Positions 1 through 12,803 are shown, counted from the stretch's first letter. The stretch is DNA of 64,000 nt from Xylogone sp. PMI_703 (GCA_021399445.1 JAJTUQ010000002.1:5022001-5086000); one strand, 5' to 3'. Program-made: numbers and translations. Notes: a model not told the origin generated them from the sequence alone.

Positions 1-302
1 CCCCTATTTTTTCTAATGTAGTATATAAAAAGTGGATTTGTGGAAACATAGAATACAATGATATAAAACAATTGAGTCCCCATGGCAGCCCTTAGCGCCG
101 TTTCCTCCGAGACTTGGCTTCTATATATTCCCAAAGAGGAAATTACTACTCCAATGAACAATAAACAGCGCCTCTCATGGCAGAGTGTCAGGTCAATTAC
201 TGTTCTGGAGACGGGGGCCAATCCTAATAGTGAACTTTATAAGACACTGATATATTAGGGGAGATGTAAGGCATACAGCACACGCCACGACGCGATAGCT
301 GT
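1..302. other. AT-rich intergenic DNA at left edge
   Basis: No reading frame of note on either strand, and no RNA gene that I can recognise. The left edge cuts the region, so a gene beginning further left cannot be excluded. Confidence 0.4.
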
Positions 303-710
303 ATGGCCCGAACTCTTTTGTCATCTGGGCACTCAACTATTTTTTTTTCAAGGAAGGCAGAATTTAAAGGTTTTCTTTCTGATATAAGAGAAAGTATCTG
401 GAACAAGCGGATCTATCGTCCAAAAGTCCTGTTACTTTCTATTAAAACTATCAATTGTTCTATGTACAATTTAAACTTTGCAATACTGATAGCTAATAGT
501 ATATTAAAAAATATTATTACTTGGAATGAATCTATTACTAAGGTTTTAATGGCTCAGCTCGATTTTCATGACACTCTACTTGAACCAAATTTGGATAATT
601 TGCGGGAGGAGATGCGTTTAGATGCGGAAATCACCCTCTTGGATAGCAAATACCTCAGGCTTTTGACACAGTCCTTGGGCCTTACAAGATGTTGCGTACC
701 TCTGATATAA
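303..710 (+). CDS. Unrecognised 135-residue ORF, possible gene fragment
   Basis: An ATG-initiated frame of 135 codons lies in AT-rich DNA. I do not recognise the family. Residues about 75-125 are leucine-rich and look helical (segments such as LEPNLDNLREEMRLDAEI), while the first 60 residues are less protein-like. The frame has no signal peptide. No splice sites clearly extend it. It could be a relic or terminal exon of a larger gene, or a chance ORF; AT-rich DNA makes a 135-codon chance ORF less likely but not rare. Its same-strand neighbour starts 169 bp downstream. Confidence 0.25.
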   Translation: MARTLLSSGHSTIFFSRKAEFKGFLSDIRESIWNKRIYRPKVLLLSIKTINCSMYNLNFAILIANSILKNIITWNESITKVLMAQLDFHDTLLEPNLDNLREEMRLDAEITLLDSKYLRLLTQSLGLTRCCVPLI

Positions 711-879
711 CCACAGCAAAGCTCCCCTATTATTTATTAGGCGTTCCGACGTAGATTTCTCCAATCTCTTTTTAAAGTTGTATACATATTTTTCTAGTAG
801 GGTCGAATACTAGATTTAAGATACCAGTCAGATCACTTTAATACATTGCACGTTTACTCTATTTTACCTCTTGGTAATA

Positions 880-1623
880 ATGACGGTGCCCAGCATAAAG
901 AAGAATGGAAAAATAGGCAAGAAACTAGGCGAAGGCTTAGACGAAAGGACAAAACGTTTGGATATGTTCACCTTATCAGATATCACAGCCCGTGAAACGC
1001 CCTCCACAGGATCAGTCGCATCGGACCAGTTCGGCTTATATGATGACTGGGCACGACCAGTTACAGTCAAGGACAAGGAAGATGATGAAGGTAACGACTC
1101 TGAAGGATCACTCGAATCATATGAAACATCTGAATCGAACGAATCGTACGAATCATACAAGCGCGACGGGTGGGGGGTCGCAGAATCAGTTGTAGAAGAA
1201 CTAGAAGAATTAAGAACCGAGATAGAGTCCTGGAAATGGGATTACAAAGGGAAATCCGAGGTTGCAGAAGAACTAGAGAAACTAAGAGATGAGATGAAGT
1301 CCTGGAGATCAGATAAGCCGGCGACATCTGATAAGGAGGACCCTAGCACCGCAGAGGCCATCAAGAAATGGGTCTTGCTCGTCCTGCTTACGGGCTGCGT
1401 TATCAACCTGTTGGTCCTGATGATAAGGGGACCATCGATCATGGACGTCCTCCGGGTGATTTTCCCTCCAAGTCCAGCACTGTCACCATCACCACCATCA
1501 CCAGAGCAGCAGTTTGGGTGTGCCGTGACATGCGGTCAGAAGCTTTTGGCTGCTCGCAATATGATATTGTTTAAGGTAAGGGTAACAGCGACAGACTGTA
1601 CCATGGAATGCATACCCCAATGA
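880..1623 (+). CDS. Hypothetical coiled-coil, single-pass membrane protein
   Basis: The ATG at 880 gives 247 residues; the frame stays open three codons upstream only through a non-ATG codon, so I chose the ATG. The layout is: a lysine-rich N-terminus; an acidic Ser/Tyr/Glu stretch with repeated ESYE/SNES-type units (about residues 75-95); two similar coiled-coil blocks of about 25 residues (VVEELEELRTEIESW and VAEELEKLRDEMKSW); one strongly hydrophobic helix (KWVLLVLLTGCVINLLVLMI); and a Pro/Ser-rich then cysteine-containing tail. With no signal peptide, the coiled coil would probably face the cytosol. A GTAAGG near 1575 could be a splice donor that changes the last 15 residues. I do not recognise the family and assign no function. 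The coding nature is supported by composition and the internal protein-level repeat. Confidence 0.6.
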   Translation: MTVPSIKKNGKIGKKLGEGLDERTKRLDMFTLSDITARETPSTGSVASDQFGLYDDWARPVTVKDKEDDEGNDSEGSLESYETSESNESYESYKRDGWGVAESVVEELEELRTEIESWKWDYKGKSEVAEELEKLRDEMKSWRSDKPATSDKEDPSTAEAIKKWVLLVLLTGCVINLLVLMIRGPSIMDVLRVIFPPSPALSPSPPSPEQQFGCAVTCGQKLLAARNMILFKVRVTATDCTMECIPQ

Positions 1624-4600
1624 GATTGGCGATACGGATCCTATGCAGCCCGTGGGATAAGTTTGATTATTGGGAAAGGAAGAAAAAGCAAGCTTTATTG
1701 ACTTTATTCAATAAAAGACAAGGGCTTGAAGAATCGTACGTGTGTGAGACTCGAGAAGTTTGTCTTGTAGATTAACAAACATCTGCTGAAATTTCAACCA
1801 TTTCTGTTTCTGTTTTTGGGGATGACAATATTAGCCAGCTGAGAGAGGAGATACATTGCCTTAATAATCAATAATTCGATGCAAGTGATCAATAGAAGAT
1901 GTCAATAAATGGTAACTCGTCCTGTGTGTTTTGGCGTTCAGCTGTTGAGGCAGTGACTAACGAGCTCCTGCATAAAATCACTCGTGCCCTGCAGACGCAG
2001 GAGACACAAACACCCAGGCCACCCCTAATCTGCGACACCTGCCACGTGTCAGGCAGAGATCAGATCTCTAAGTGGAAATTGTGTGGCGTGAATAAGAGCG
2101 ACCGTTGTCATCCACTATGCATGAATAATTTTAAATTAGGTTTGCGTGGTTTGTTTCTCCCCTTACCTCCTGCTCTAGGTGTTTTTCGCGTTTAGACATG
2201 GGTTTTTGCTACTCGCCCCCAACAGACAGATGGTGAAATCGAGGGAGACAGACATGCATGCCTGTGCATTGCCTCAGACTTCGTAAAGGAGTGCATGGCA
2301 CTCGGGCACAGACTCTCGCTCACACCTTCTGTCTTGCATGCAGCCGAAATAGGGATACCGCTCAACTCGGACACTGCTTCTGACACCCAAGTCCCAAGTT
2401 TCGGGACAATACGGAGAGCTGGCGGCGAGGGTAAAGTTACATTGAAGTACGGCGAGCAATCACGCGCAGACAGCTCAGGCCAATCGAGCCAAGAGGCTAC
2501 AGACCGATGAGACCTCCCAGCCTCCGATGATGTTTGATCGTAGCTGTTCCTGTCGGCACGGACTTCTCTCTCCAGGCTAATCCCTGCACTGATGATGCGG
2601 CGCCTAGGGATTTCACCACGTGGGAGATGCAGGGAACGCCCCTGGGATGCATCAGACGAAACTGGTCATTGCATGAAAGGGGAAAGAGCTAATGAAATGG
2701 ATCTTCACCAAGTGTCTGCTCAATTGAGTTTAACCTAGGCGCCTCTTACTGCTCTTACTCAGATGATGATTAGAAAGATGCAGGTTTGGCTTCTAATCAC
2801 TGCGAGGCCGAGTTGACAGCCCGATGATGGAGGAGCTTTTCGGCAGCGAGCGCTGTGCGTACTTACCGCAACGTTGTAACGCAAGGCTCCTTCCGTACCT
2901 ATTCATAGCATGCATTCCCCCCATTGCTGCACCTGCTGCAGCATTGCATATTCTGCGAACGATTTGAGAGACTTGCGGTGTGTTACATGAAAAAACAACC
3001 AATTCCGGGGTGCGACCAACCACAGGAGCTGGATACTGTGCTTACGGTGTCCCCATCATTATGCAACACAGAGTTGCTCTGCCATATCGGTAGGGCGACA
3101 GACGGCATTGTTGACAGGTCCACAGCGCAAATGCCGATAATCAGGGTCCAACAACTACCGGATTCTCTCTCTACAGCACTTCTCCAAGGTCAATGCCAGC
3201 AGAGATCGAGTTAGTAGGAAAATTTTCGACGATCAACCCTAGCATCTAATCTCAAAAATTTTCACGCCGTTGCACAAAGCTGGCGCGATGCAGAGAAGCT
3301 TGTTGATTAGTTGGGGGGAAAATTCCTTCTAGAAGAACCAACAAGTGCCAGTGCGTGCTCCTTTTCTTACCGAAATTACATAGAGAACTCCGTATGGCGA
3401 CGATTCTGTCATCGCCGTAAGCCCCAACAATCTGACAGTCCAAGCTCCCTCACCGCTAGGGCTTAGGGCACTTGAGAAGGTTTGTAGGTCCAGGGGTAAA
3501 ATTACGGTGGAGAACCAATGACGTCGACCAATTCAAGCATCAGACCTATCGCTTTCCCAGCCCCTTTTTGACATAGCAGCACACAAATGTTGACATATGC
3601 TAGCCTCCGAAATTCTTGGAAGGAAAGCATGAGAAGAGTGATGATACGTGTTTCTTCGGACTTAACCAAGGCAAATAGTCGGCAAGCAACAGGCTTCTGG
3701 AGAATTGATTGTACCATGATCAGTCAGGAGATTGGTTACAATACTGTGCCTCCCTAGTTTCACACCGTCGGCAAGAAAACCTGTCTCATGGTTACACGTG
3801 CAAACCATACCGTAATGCACCTTGCCGAGCCATCCCAGTTTGCTCCAGCCCTTCGAAACAGTCTTCTAGAAGCCTTCCCCTTTTGCCGAGTTACACTAAA
3901 GGAGACCGAGCTACGAAGCGAGATTTCGAAAATTTGTGTTTTCTTCCCTTGGGTTGCGTCGCTTAAGGTGAGACCCCTGACCGTAATTTCTCCATGTCCA
4001 GGTTTAAGGCGTTCCCCAGACACCCAATCCAGTGGTTCGAAAACTTTCTTGCAGAGTCGGTGCCTGGGGCTGTGCCCTCGTTTCTTCGGCGGCGCTGGAC
4101 ATGGGTGCAGATATGAGCTTGTTGCTATTTCCAGACACGAGATGAACTGGTCGTAGGCTCGGAGGCTCATAGGGCATGAGACCTGTACATTTCCCGCGGA
4201 GTTTCTGCTGTAGGTGCTTCAATAATACCGTACATTATTACCGTACCGTAATCGCGGCAATTGAGCAAGTTTTGCTTTCTTATTTTCACGAGAAATGACT
4301 CATTTGCTCAGACAATCCATGACCTCGGGATACCTAATCAGCAGGAGATGCCCGCCTGCGTTGCTGGGTGAGCACGTAATTGCAGTAAGGGATACCGTAG
4401 CATAGCTACGTCCAAGCTGTACCGTACCGCTCTACGGTGACCCATAGCAGAACCGAGAGCTTCCAGAAGCCCGAGGTGGCCACCGTAAAGGTTGCTCAGC
4501 TGGCCCAAGCTGGGTTTGACCCGCTCCGCTCAGGAACGCTCAATTTTGTCGGGAAAGCCATTCTTTTTAGGGGAAATCTTGAGAACCTTGTGGGTCGATG

Positions 4601-7600
4601 GCTTCACCCTTCGATGCTGAAGCTCTGTTTCACACTGAACTGCTTCACCGAAAAGAGTTGAATTGACCTTGATTGTCCCCCTTTTGAGTGGAAACCCGCC
4701 GAAACAGGGTTGGATCGATCGATCAATACATTGAATGGGTCTTGCGCCGTGCATTTACGAGATGGTGCTGTGGTAAATGATTCGCATACAGCAGTTCCCA
4801 TACGGAGGCACGCGAGGATATGATGCTACTGTGGCAATGTAGTTTCACGGGTGGGAAATTCTACGGACCTGAAAGTCACCGCATTTTCTACTGTATGATC
4901 GGACACAAGGAGCCTTGTCTCTCTCCACGTTTCCCAACCAAGTCAATAATGGGGCATTGGGAAAAGCAACTTTTGGAGGCGCTCCATACAAGCTTCTGGG
5001 GAGCTGATCAGTAGATCATGATATCGATCGCCCTAACGCGGAGCAGCGAATTAGAGGTCAGGTTGGGAGGTATTCATCTGTTCTGCTGTGGAACAAAGAA
5101 ATAAGGTAAAACAGTGGTAGATTTCTATCCCTGTTTATCCGTCTGCACAAAGAAGATGTGATAAAAGGCTAACTTTCTGTAGTTTAGTGATGAGGTCAGG
5201 ATCTTCAAGAAGGTGCAGAGTGAAACAAGATGTGCAAAAATGGCATGCGGGATGTAATTCTGCGTTCTGTACCGTACTGTAGATTCCTCAGGTGAGGTTT
5301 CCAATAGCAATCAAGGTTGATACGGCGATACGATACAGCACGTTGCTGCATGTAGGGCCGATCGCGATCGCAACTCCTCATTCGTGGACTCTGGATGAAT
5401 GCATGCGCCAGCCACGCGTATTCAGGCGTGGTAGGCTCTTGCCATGTGCTCGGCCCGTGAAAGCAGGTATTGGGAATTCACCACCATGTGCGATCCCCCT
5501 TCAGCCCTGTGAGGATCTGTTCTTTCTTTGATGTCACCTCGCGCAAGAATAGCACAACCAGGATCAGCCGATGATGTAGAGATGCACTGAGTTTTGAAAC
5601 ACCTTACGCAAGTAAGCGGCTCAAGAGGAACATTAGAGTTTCACTGCGGCCCTCGATGCACGCAGATTCATGGTTCTGACGAGAGAATGCCACTGCCTTC
5701 AACCCAACGGTGCTACCTGTCCGGTACGTACCAAGGTGGGATTTCCTCAGGATTCAATTGCCCGAGACGATGATGTATTCATAGAAATGGATGGGGCTGC
5801 AGAGTCAGCATGGTTGAGAAAATCCAACCTCGTAGGCTTATCGATTATCCATGATAATCCATGTGCGGCACAGGAAGCTCCTCTCGCAAGGCCACCAACC
5901 GACGGCTTGCGTGAAGCCCCGTGATGGAAACAGCCAGAGCCTACAAGATCTCTTGTATCCATTTTTGGGCACTTCTTGGACTTGATTGTCTATCACATCC
6001 CATGCCACTCGGTGCTTATTTGCCCACCACCGCCAGTAAGACGGGTTACTAAGGGCTTTAGCAGCCTCCCTTCCCGATGGCTTAAGGTACAGAAGAAGGC
6101 GGTGTGTACTGAGGGGTTGATTACGGTGCCTTGCTTCAGGGCTGCCCAAAGGAAACGAAACAACCCAGAGCCCCGCTATCACAATGACAAGAGTCATACG
6201 GTACGCCGATATTAGGCACTCGTATGACTTCTAATTTCCCCCGAGATGGAATCCAGCTTCGGCGATTACGTTGTACGGGATTCGGGCAGTTTCCATCAAA
6301 GAAGCAAAGCTCAACAACATCAGCGTACTGTAGTAAACAAAGGCGGCTTTGAGCCTCGGCGGCGGTGATGATTAAACAAAACCAACAGCGGCCCTGTCAC
6401 GCCAGGATACTCCCGTCGTGGCTTGATGATCTCGATGATTTGAGTTTTCTGAAGCTCGTCAAGCGGATGAATCACTCCTCGAGGACGGCAAGGGCACGTA
6501 AGTTTGGGGAGATGAAACTGACAAAGCCGTCTGACTGTGCCCTGCCTTACGCCTTACGGGGTATTTCTTACATTCCCTCGTGGTCAGCTGCCTGTGTACC
6601 CAAGGATGGACAAGGTATTCGGAGGCTGCGGGCTGCGGCGGACATCACAAAGCAATACCTTATTTTGGGTGTGCCCGACTCCAAAGCATCCTGTGTACTC
6701 TCGTAATGTCACCGCAGCCTGACGTGTGCTGCTGGATTCTGCCATCTCGAAGGTGGGCTGGAGGGGCTGTCCCTGGCGGTGAATCCCTCCCACCAGCCCA
6801 GGTGACACCAAAAGATTGCTGGGATGGATGTGATCGTGAAGCTAGGGCGGTGCGAACTGTTTTCGTTGCGGTACCGGTATATTGACAAAATCTGTGAGTG
6901 TGAATCATTGGATCAGCTTTCCAACATCTAGTCAGTAGTTACCAGGTCACCATCGACTGTCGGAGTAATTACTGCTGCTTGCATGCATACAAGAACCGGT
7001 GCCACAATTGGATGCTTTCTTACGGAGCAGAAGATTGATGATTCACCGGACGTGATCGCTCCACTCTGGCACCAGCGACGAAGGCACCAGTCGGTTGATC
7101 TATCTTGGCCTACGCATGGCTGCCTCTTCGCTGGTTGAGCCGTGATGCAGAAATCGAAGAATGCTATGTTTGCTGGCCCTGGGCAAAAAACAAAAATTGG
7201 GCGCCTGGAGGAGCTATGAGCACAGTACTGTACTGTGCTGTAGCGTACGTACGATCCTCCCGATCCAGCAGTAGCAGCAGAGATCAGGACGGGCGCAGAA
7301 AGGAGTGTACAATGGGCGATGCAAGCGCGGCTGAACCAATAATTGATCGGGCTCGCCGCAGCGGTCCAACGGCTGGGACCGTATTTGCTTCAGTACGGTA
7401 CACGAGGAGAGCCTGAAAGGAGGCATCACCGCTCAACAACCCGCTAGCCCAGAGATTTAGGCGTGCAGTTGCCGACGCAAGCAGCCCCAGCGAACAACCC
7501 GGCGCATCCTGTTTTCGGCTGCCAGATCCCTCCTGGCCAGGGCGATGTTACAGGCCTCCCACGCTATTCTGTTTCATCATTTTACCTGCCAGGGTGCCCC

Positions 7601-7690
7601 CTGCTCCTCCGTTCCTGGCCCTGTTCCCTGCGCTCCTCCTGGGCATTAACTGAGTGACGCTGATCGGAATGTGCACCGACCCACCTCGCA
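1624..7690. other. Gene-poor region, about 6 kb
   Basis: I see no convincing gene here. Open frames of 60-136 codons exist on both strands (for example 3760-4170 minus against 3788-4156 plus), but they overlap antisense and have no recognisable domain or splice structure. What stands out is short palindromic DNA: many ACCGTACC/TACGGTA-type motifs between 4.2 and 7.4 kb, a 12-bp palindrome CGATCGCGATCG at 5359-5370, and a 21-nt palindrome at 7219-7239. No transposon ORF was recognised. Confidence 0.5.
7219..7239. repeat. 21-nt palindrome with 10-bp arms
   Basis: The arms AGCACAGTAC and GTACTGTGCT are exact reverse complements around a single central T. It contains the 11-mer AGTACTGTACT, which recurs exactly at 32060, 42519 and 58514. 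Confidence 0.8.
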
Positions 7691-7729
7691 ATGAAAATAC
7701 ACGGCCCTGCAAATTTCCCCAGACCTCCC

Positions 7730-7745
7730 GATAAAATACATAAAG
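7730..7745 (+). promoter_or_regulatory. TATA-like element before a CT-rich leader
   Basis: An AT-rich block, ATAAAATACATAAAG, is followed by about 270 bp of CT/CA-rich DNA with recurring ATCAATCAA words, ending just before the ATG at 8019. This arrangement resembles promoters and 5' leaders of well-expressed fungal genes. The transcript itself is inferred, not seen. Confidence 0.35.
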
Positions 7746-8018
7746 TCTCCCTGAGCCCCCCAGCGAAGGGAGAAAAAGCTTTCTGGAAATCAACTCACCA
7801 TCAACTTCATAGCCTCAGGACGCTGATCCTTCTCATCAATCAAGCAAAACATATATCAAGCTTCATCCTCCAAAGCTTTCATCAATCAACAAACCTCTTA
7901 ACGACCTACTCCTCGATCAGTCTTCACTCTCGCCTCCTATATTCAAGAGACGAGATAACTCCTCAGGCTTCAAACAATACACCTTATCAAAGCGATATCT
8001 CACACAACTCAATCCACA

Positions 8019-8099
8019 ATGCCTGCTCACAGACCATCGCAACTTCCTCCTTGCCCCGGCCCACCACCAAGCCGTCCTCTTCCACCTCTACCAAAGTAG
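8019..8099 (+). CDS. Tiny proline-rich ORF (26 residues), first exon or leader ORF
   Basis: An ATG in good fungal context (CCACAATGC) opens a 26-codon frame, about half of it proline in PPxP-type runs, ending in TAG at 8097. The stop overlaps a possible GTAGAT donor at 8096, so this may be the first exon of a spliced gene whose next exon I cannot identify. It may also be an upstream ORF or part of a non-coding transcript. Several open frames follow (for example to 8566 and 8720) but none has a recognisable domain. Kept because the upstream leader looks so much like a real transcript start. Confidence 0.25.
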   Translation: MPAHRPSQLPPCPGPPPSRPLPPLPK

Positions 8100-11000
8100 A
8101 TTCATGCCGGCCATCTTCCGATTCTCAACTCTTACGGTATCTGATATCTATTCTTGTACTCTCGGTGCATTCTACTTCTGTGGTCATGTCTGGAATCCAA
8201 TCTCGGCTTCATATCGAACATATCTCATGTTCTAGCCTCGCTCTCCATCAGGCAGCCACGTGCAGCCTTCCGACCTTCGAAGCAATATCGAAGGCTTCCA
8301 TTGAACACCAGAAGGCTGCAACCATCAGACAACTACAACATGCGACTTTGAGTGGTCTTGTTGCGCTTGCTGGCTCAATCGCCAAGGCTTGCCGCGCATT
8401 CAGCACAACGCCATCTTTGTTCCTCTTCAGGGGCGCGCCTCCTAGTGAATGGCGGCTCGGTCGAACATTGCATTATTGTCCCGACCCGTCCTCTCAGCCT
8501 CGAATATCTATGTTTGACACCCAAACTCTCGGATCCTTTCGATCGAGCAGCCCTCATCGGCCGTGAATCTAGTCAGCTGTTTTCGGGTAGCGGGATGTTC
8601 GCGGGCATCAGTCTTTCACTCCCTGAAGAGGCTCTCTACTTGTGCTCTTCCATTGCCGCGTCTATTTCCTTATCCGGCAACAATAGAGCTGGCCCTCTAT
8701 CGTGTCATACATCTTTTTAATATCGATACCCGGTTTTCATTTATCGCTTGTACTAATATATATACACGCACGCATTTGATGACCGACTACTGGGGGTGGC
8801 GCATGGGATATATACATATTAATGGGTTTTACATCTCCATCAATTGGATTTGTACCACTAATCTCTTGGATATTTCTTTTTGGTTTCTCTTTTGTCATTC
8901 GGTCGGTGGGGTTCCAGCATTGGCTAATGCTTAAAGGGGGGATTTGATGATCACACAATAGCTGGAAATACCAGTATCTCATGCATGCAATATAAACAAA
9001 TATATAATAATTACAATAATGGCAATCTTGCAGTTATTGTTTCAACACAACTTCTATTGTCCCTTGTCCAATATTTGTTTTGTGAGATACAACAATAAAG
9101 TGTGCAGAACCCTACTTGCAACTGAACCCTAGTTGAGATTGCTGCTGCTGCTGCTGCGCCTGCACTGCCGTAGGGGAGGCTTCGCTTACAAATGGGTAGT
9201 GCCGGAAAGGTGGATGCGACCCTGAATCACGAGTTCTTCCCCAGCCCTTCATTTATTACAGCACCCGAACAGTGAGTGGTGCAAGATGATGTGCATGTCG
9301 CTCCGTCTCACCATTTCCTCACAGCGCTTAGATTTGCTAGAGTACTCTCTCGCTGCGACATCGTGACTACACCCGCTGGTACCGGGCACTACTTACAAGT
9401 TTGGAGAGTGGACATAGGGAAGCATCGTCCTCCATTACGAGGTCCACTCATGATTGTGCATAGCCAGCGCCGCGAATACTGTAATCAATGCGACGAGCTA
9501 GCCGCCATACCAAGTGCCAGTTATTGACCAGGGGTATGAACATTTAATTGACCGCAACGTCATGGATTTCTTAGGAAGAGCTCAGCTGATCTACACACGG
9601 CCAGGGGCACTCGACGCCTCTTCTTGCCCCAAGGACGGGAGCGGCATTTTACCCAAGCGTCGTCCAAACCCCTCCCGCTCAGGTGGGTTATTTTGGTATT
9701 AGAGCTCGAGCGCATGTACACTACGGTACTACTGTATTGCACTGTACCAGTACGGGCCCGAAGCTACTACTGTAGTTCCTCCCTTGGTGGTGCGTTTATT
9801 GCATCAAATAAATTTTCTACCCACAAGCCCTGAAGCGAAAGTGCAGCGCCCTCTTCTTTGTTACTGTTGTAATCTAGTTGTAAATTTGTTGGTTACATTA
9901 TTCCTCCGGCTTCCCTATCACGGTAGTTGACCGAGAGAGAGACAAGGGGAGCAATATCGAGGGAGTATCTCCGACCATTGTTGCGATAATAGATTGGTAA
10001 CGGAACGGAGTATACAGGTTGGCTCTTTGTTTCTTCTCTCATACCGGTACTCCGTTCGTTCCTCGGATTGAACGGACCAGGATATTGGATTTTCAATTAA
10101 CTCCGTTATCTCAAATGTCCACCACGGCTATCTCGCTCGCAAAATATTGCACCATACCGATAGCTGCTAAGATGTACGTACGATCGTCTATCTTCCAAGG
10201 GAGAGAGCAGCAGAGAGCCTTATCCGATCATTCCAGTTCTTCCACACCAGATGTCGCTTCTGGGCCGTGATAGGCTCGAGATAGAGGGTAAATCGCGTTT
10301 CGAGCCTCGCCCATGTTCCCTGAAGAAGCGGGAGGAAAGGCACGAAAGGGTCAGATCATGACGTATTCCTGTTTTGTCGATGCTAGCATCGCGATGAGTT
10401 GTCCTGAATTGACTCCTTCTAGACTCTAGACTCTCTCCTTGACATACAGCCCAATCCCTCTTCCGACACTCCTCGGTCTGACAGCCTTCCCATACGCCAA
10501 CTGCGGGGTTGCTGTCGGCTGGTTGGCGGTCAAGCGCTTTTTGACAGCTTTGGAGGGGAGGGGTTCAGGGCCAAGAGTACAGTAAGAGGGGGGAGAGCAG
10601 CCCAACATCTTCTAAGCTTCCACTTAGCATGGCACAGTATATGCACTCACCAAACGTTAGTTGTCGTGGAGTCTACAGGTACAGTAAATTACCATCCACC
10701 TGCAATGCACATGTAGTACACCCTTGGGGGTTCTTGGGAGGGGACTTTGTGCCCTTGATGCTGCATACATGCCTTCTCCTACTTTCTACTCTTCCCGGCA
10801 CCGTGCAGGATCTTCCTGCATAACAGAGGGGGTGTACAACATCACGAGGGAACGAGGAGCGGGCCATATGCAGGTTGGAAAGTGCGAAGCCATTTAGATT
10901 CTCTTTGTTTTGTTTTGTCGGTGAAGGGGGAGCGGGAGGGAGGAGTAGTTTGCCTGTACTACACTGCACTGCGTGTGCGGACGGATCGGCAGGAGGGACA

Positions 11001-11990
11001 TGCGCATATGTGAGCTGCACGGTCTCCCGTAAGTGCCCGTCGCACCCGCCCGCTGTTGCAGCGCGAGGGGAGCGCAAGTAGCAGTTAACTACTGCACTGG
11101 GGATGGGTTGGAGTTACATGTTTACCACGGTTATGGAGAACCACCTTTCTTAGGGATCTCCTCTTACTCCGTAACGTATCCTGGGTGCAGTGGGGGGGGA
11201 TTCATTGGGCGATTGGGCAATTGAATGAGGCAGTGTTCTTCTCGTACGAACAGATGGGGCACGCTCTGCAAACCTAGCTGGCCATTTGTGAGTTCATTAT
11301 CAGGTACCAACTAATCCCGTTGGTGATTAGTCTGCAATTCCGGGTACAGGCAAAAGGTCCATTGTAGAATAAAACACACAACATCTCAAAAGATACTGTA
11401 TCATCACCATTTCATTCAAGCAGCCACGTCCTCACTGCTACTCCCCCTGGATGCGCCGATAAGAATATGATGCCCTCGGGTGACGTGCATACCCGAGCAA
11501 AAAGTAACGCTGTACGGAGAGTAGCCATGTACCTCCGTAACGGTGTTTTTCACTTAACAGGCTTCCTTTTCAGTTATTACGAAACCGCTTTTACCGCTAG
11601 ATGCGGTAGAAATGTAGCAGTAACTGCGGATGCTCCGGCAAACCCCATAATAATGCAACACTTTTCAAGGGCAGAATCACCAGCATCACCAGTATCACTA
11701 GCAAGTCCCAGCAGTACCTAGTTGTAGTAGCATTACGGAGTACGGAGGACACGACTGCAGATATGAGCCCATTTCCTCACGCAATTTCGCCGTGAAAATT
11801 ACCGGTATCCGTTTTTTCTTCAAGCTAATTAACCCTTGATGTTTGACTGGGTAGTTGGGTTTGAGGTTTTTGATACACGTGGTCTCGGCTTTGTTGTGTT
11901 GTGAATTCATAATAACAGCAGGCATAATTTTGAAACGAGATGCAGCATGGTGTGCCTGAGTTAACCTGCACTCCCCGCCGCCTACTATTG
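8100..11990. other. Gene-poor region, about 3.9 kb
   Basis: No convincing gene. It contains a (TGC)6 microsatellite near 9140-9157, a 9-bp inverted repeat AACGGAGTA/TACTCCGTT (10004-10012 and 10048-10056), and scattered TACGGAGTA- and GTACCAGTAC-like words. ORFs of 60-134 codons occur on both strands without domain or splice support. Confidence 0.45.
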
Positions 11991-12445
11991 ACCAAAAGCT
12001 TTGTTGCAAGTTTGTGAGGGCTCAGAATCTCTGCACAAGCGTAGGCTTGCTCTGCCTGTCCATGAAGTTCTCGTATCGCAATTTTGATCTCTCATAGACA
12101 TGCAACAAAAGAATGGCTTGATAAAGAAAGCTCACCAAACCTACTGTGAAATTTACTCGTGAATAGTTCTGATATCCTCCTAGATATGCAACAAGACTTT
12201 TTTTGGTCATATCAATTCGAGCCTACCTCGTGAACGTATTCTGAACCAACTGAACCATCCATTAGACGTGCAACAAAACTTTTGGCATAAAGATACGGTA
12301 GCTCAATCAAACCTACTGTGCAATTTATTGCGTGAATAGGTTCAGATGTCTTCCCAGACATGCAACAAAACTTTGGCCAGAGCAATTTTATAATCGATCA
12401 TATTGGAATTCTGAACTGTTGTAGACACGTAACAAACTTTTGGCC
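11991..12445. repeat. Array of short degenerate interspersed repeats (copy A)
   Basis: Six copies of a core related to CCAAAAGTTTTGTTGCA followed by xGTCTATGA lie at about 11991-12010 (+), 12093-12118 (-), 12181-12208 (-), 12262-12287 (-), 12354-12378 (-) and 12422-12445 (-). The minus-strand copies are 67-92 bp apart. Spacers are partly conserved too: an AAACCTACTGTG block followed by CGTGAATAG occurs at about 12138-12166 and 12310-12338. The same core occurs in both orientations at 58170-58655. No protein-coding role is evident. The array sits directly upstream of SAM37. Confidence 0.75.
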
Positions 12446-12803
12446 AGAGCAACGTTAAGCCTCCATGTACTCGTATCAAACCACTACAGAGTTCGTGATG
12501 GCTGATAACTTTCTTTTGCTGGGTTGTTCTCGATCAGGTCACATGATACGGGTACTCTAATCGGGATTTCGAAAATCCGATCCGATGTACTTTTGACGAC
12601 ATAATGCTGTTTCAGGGATTATATTTCTTGGGGTTGATATTATTTGTTTGTATGTGCAGAAACTGCTGACAACACGATCAATTTTACTAAATGATTGTAT
12701 TTAGACTATATGCGATTCGGCCTATCAATGGGAATTAACCATCTATTCTTCCTTTTCTGAATATTTCTCTCCTTAGCCAAAAATCCGTAGCCATCCCCTC
12801 GGT

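Noticed and set aside
3760..4170. 136-codon minus ORF and 122-codon plus ORF overlapping antisense
   Set aside because: Neither has a domain, signal, or splice structure, and both cannot be favoured over the other.
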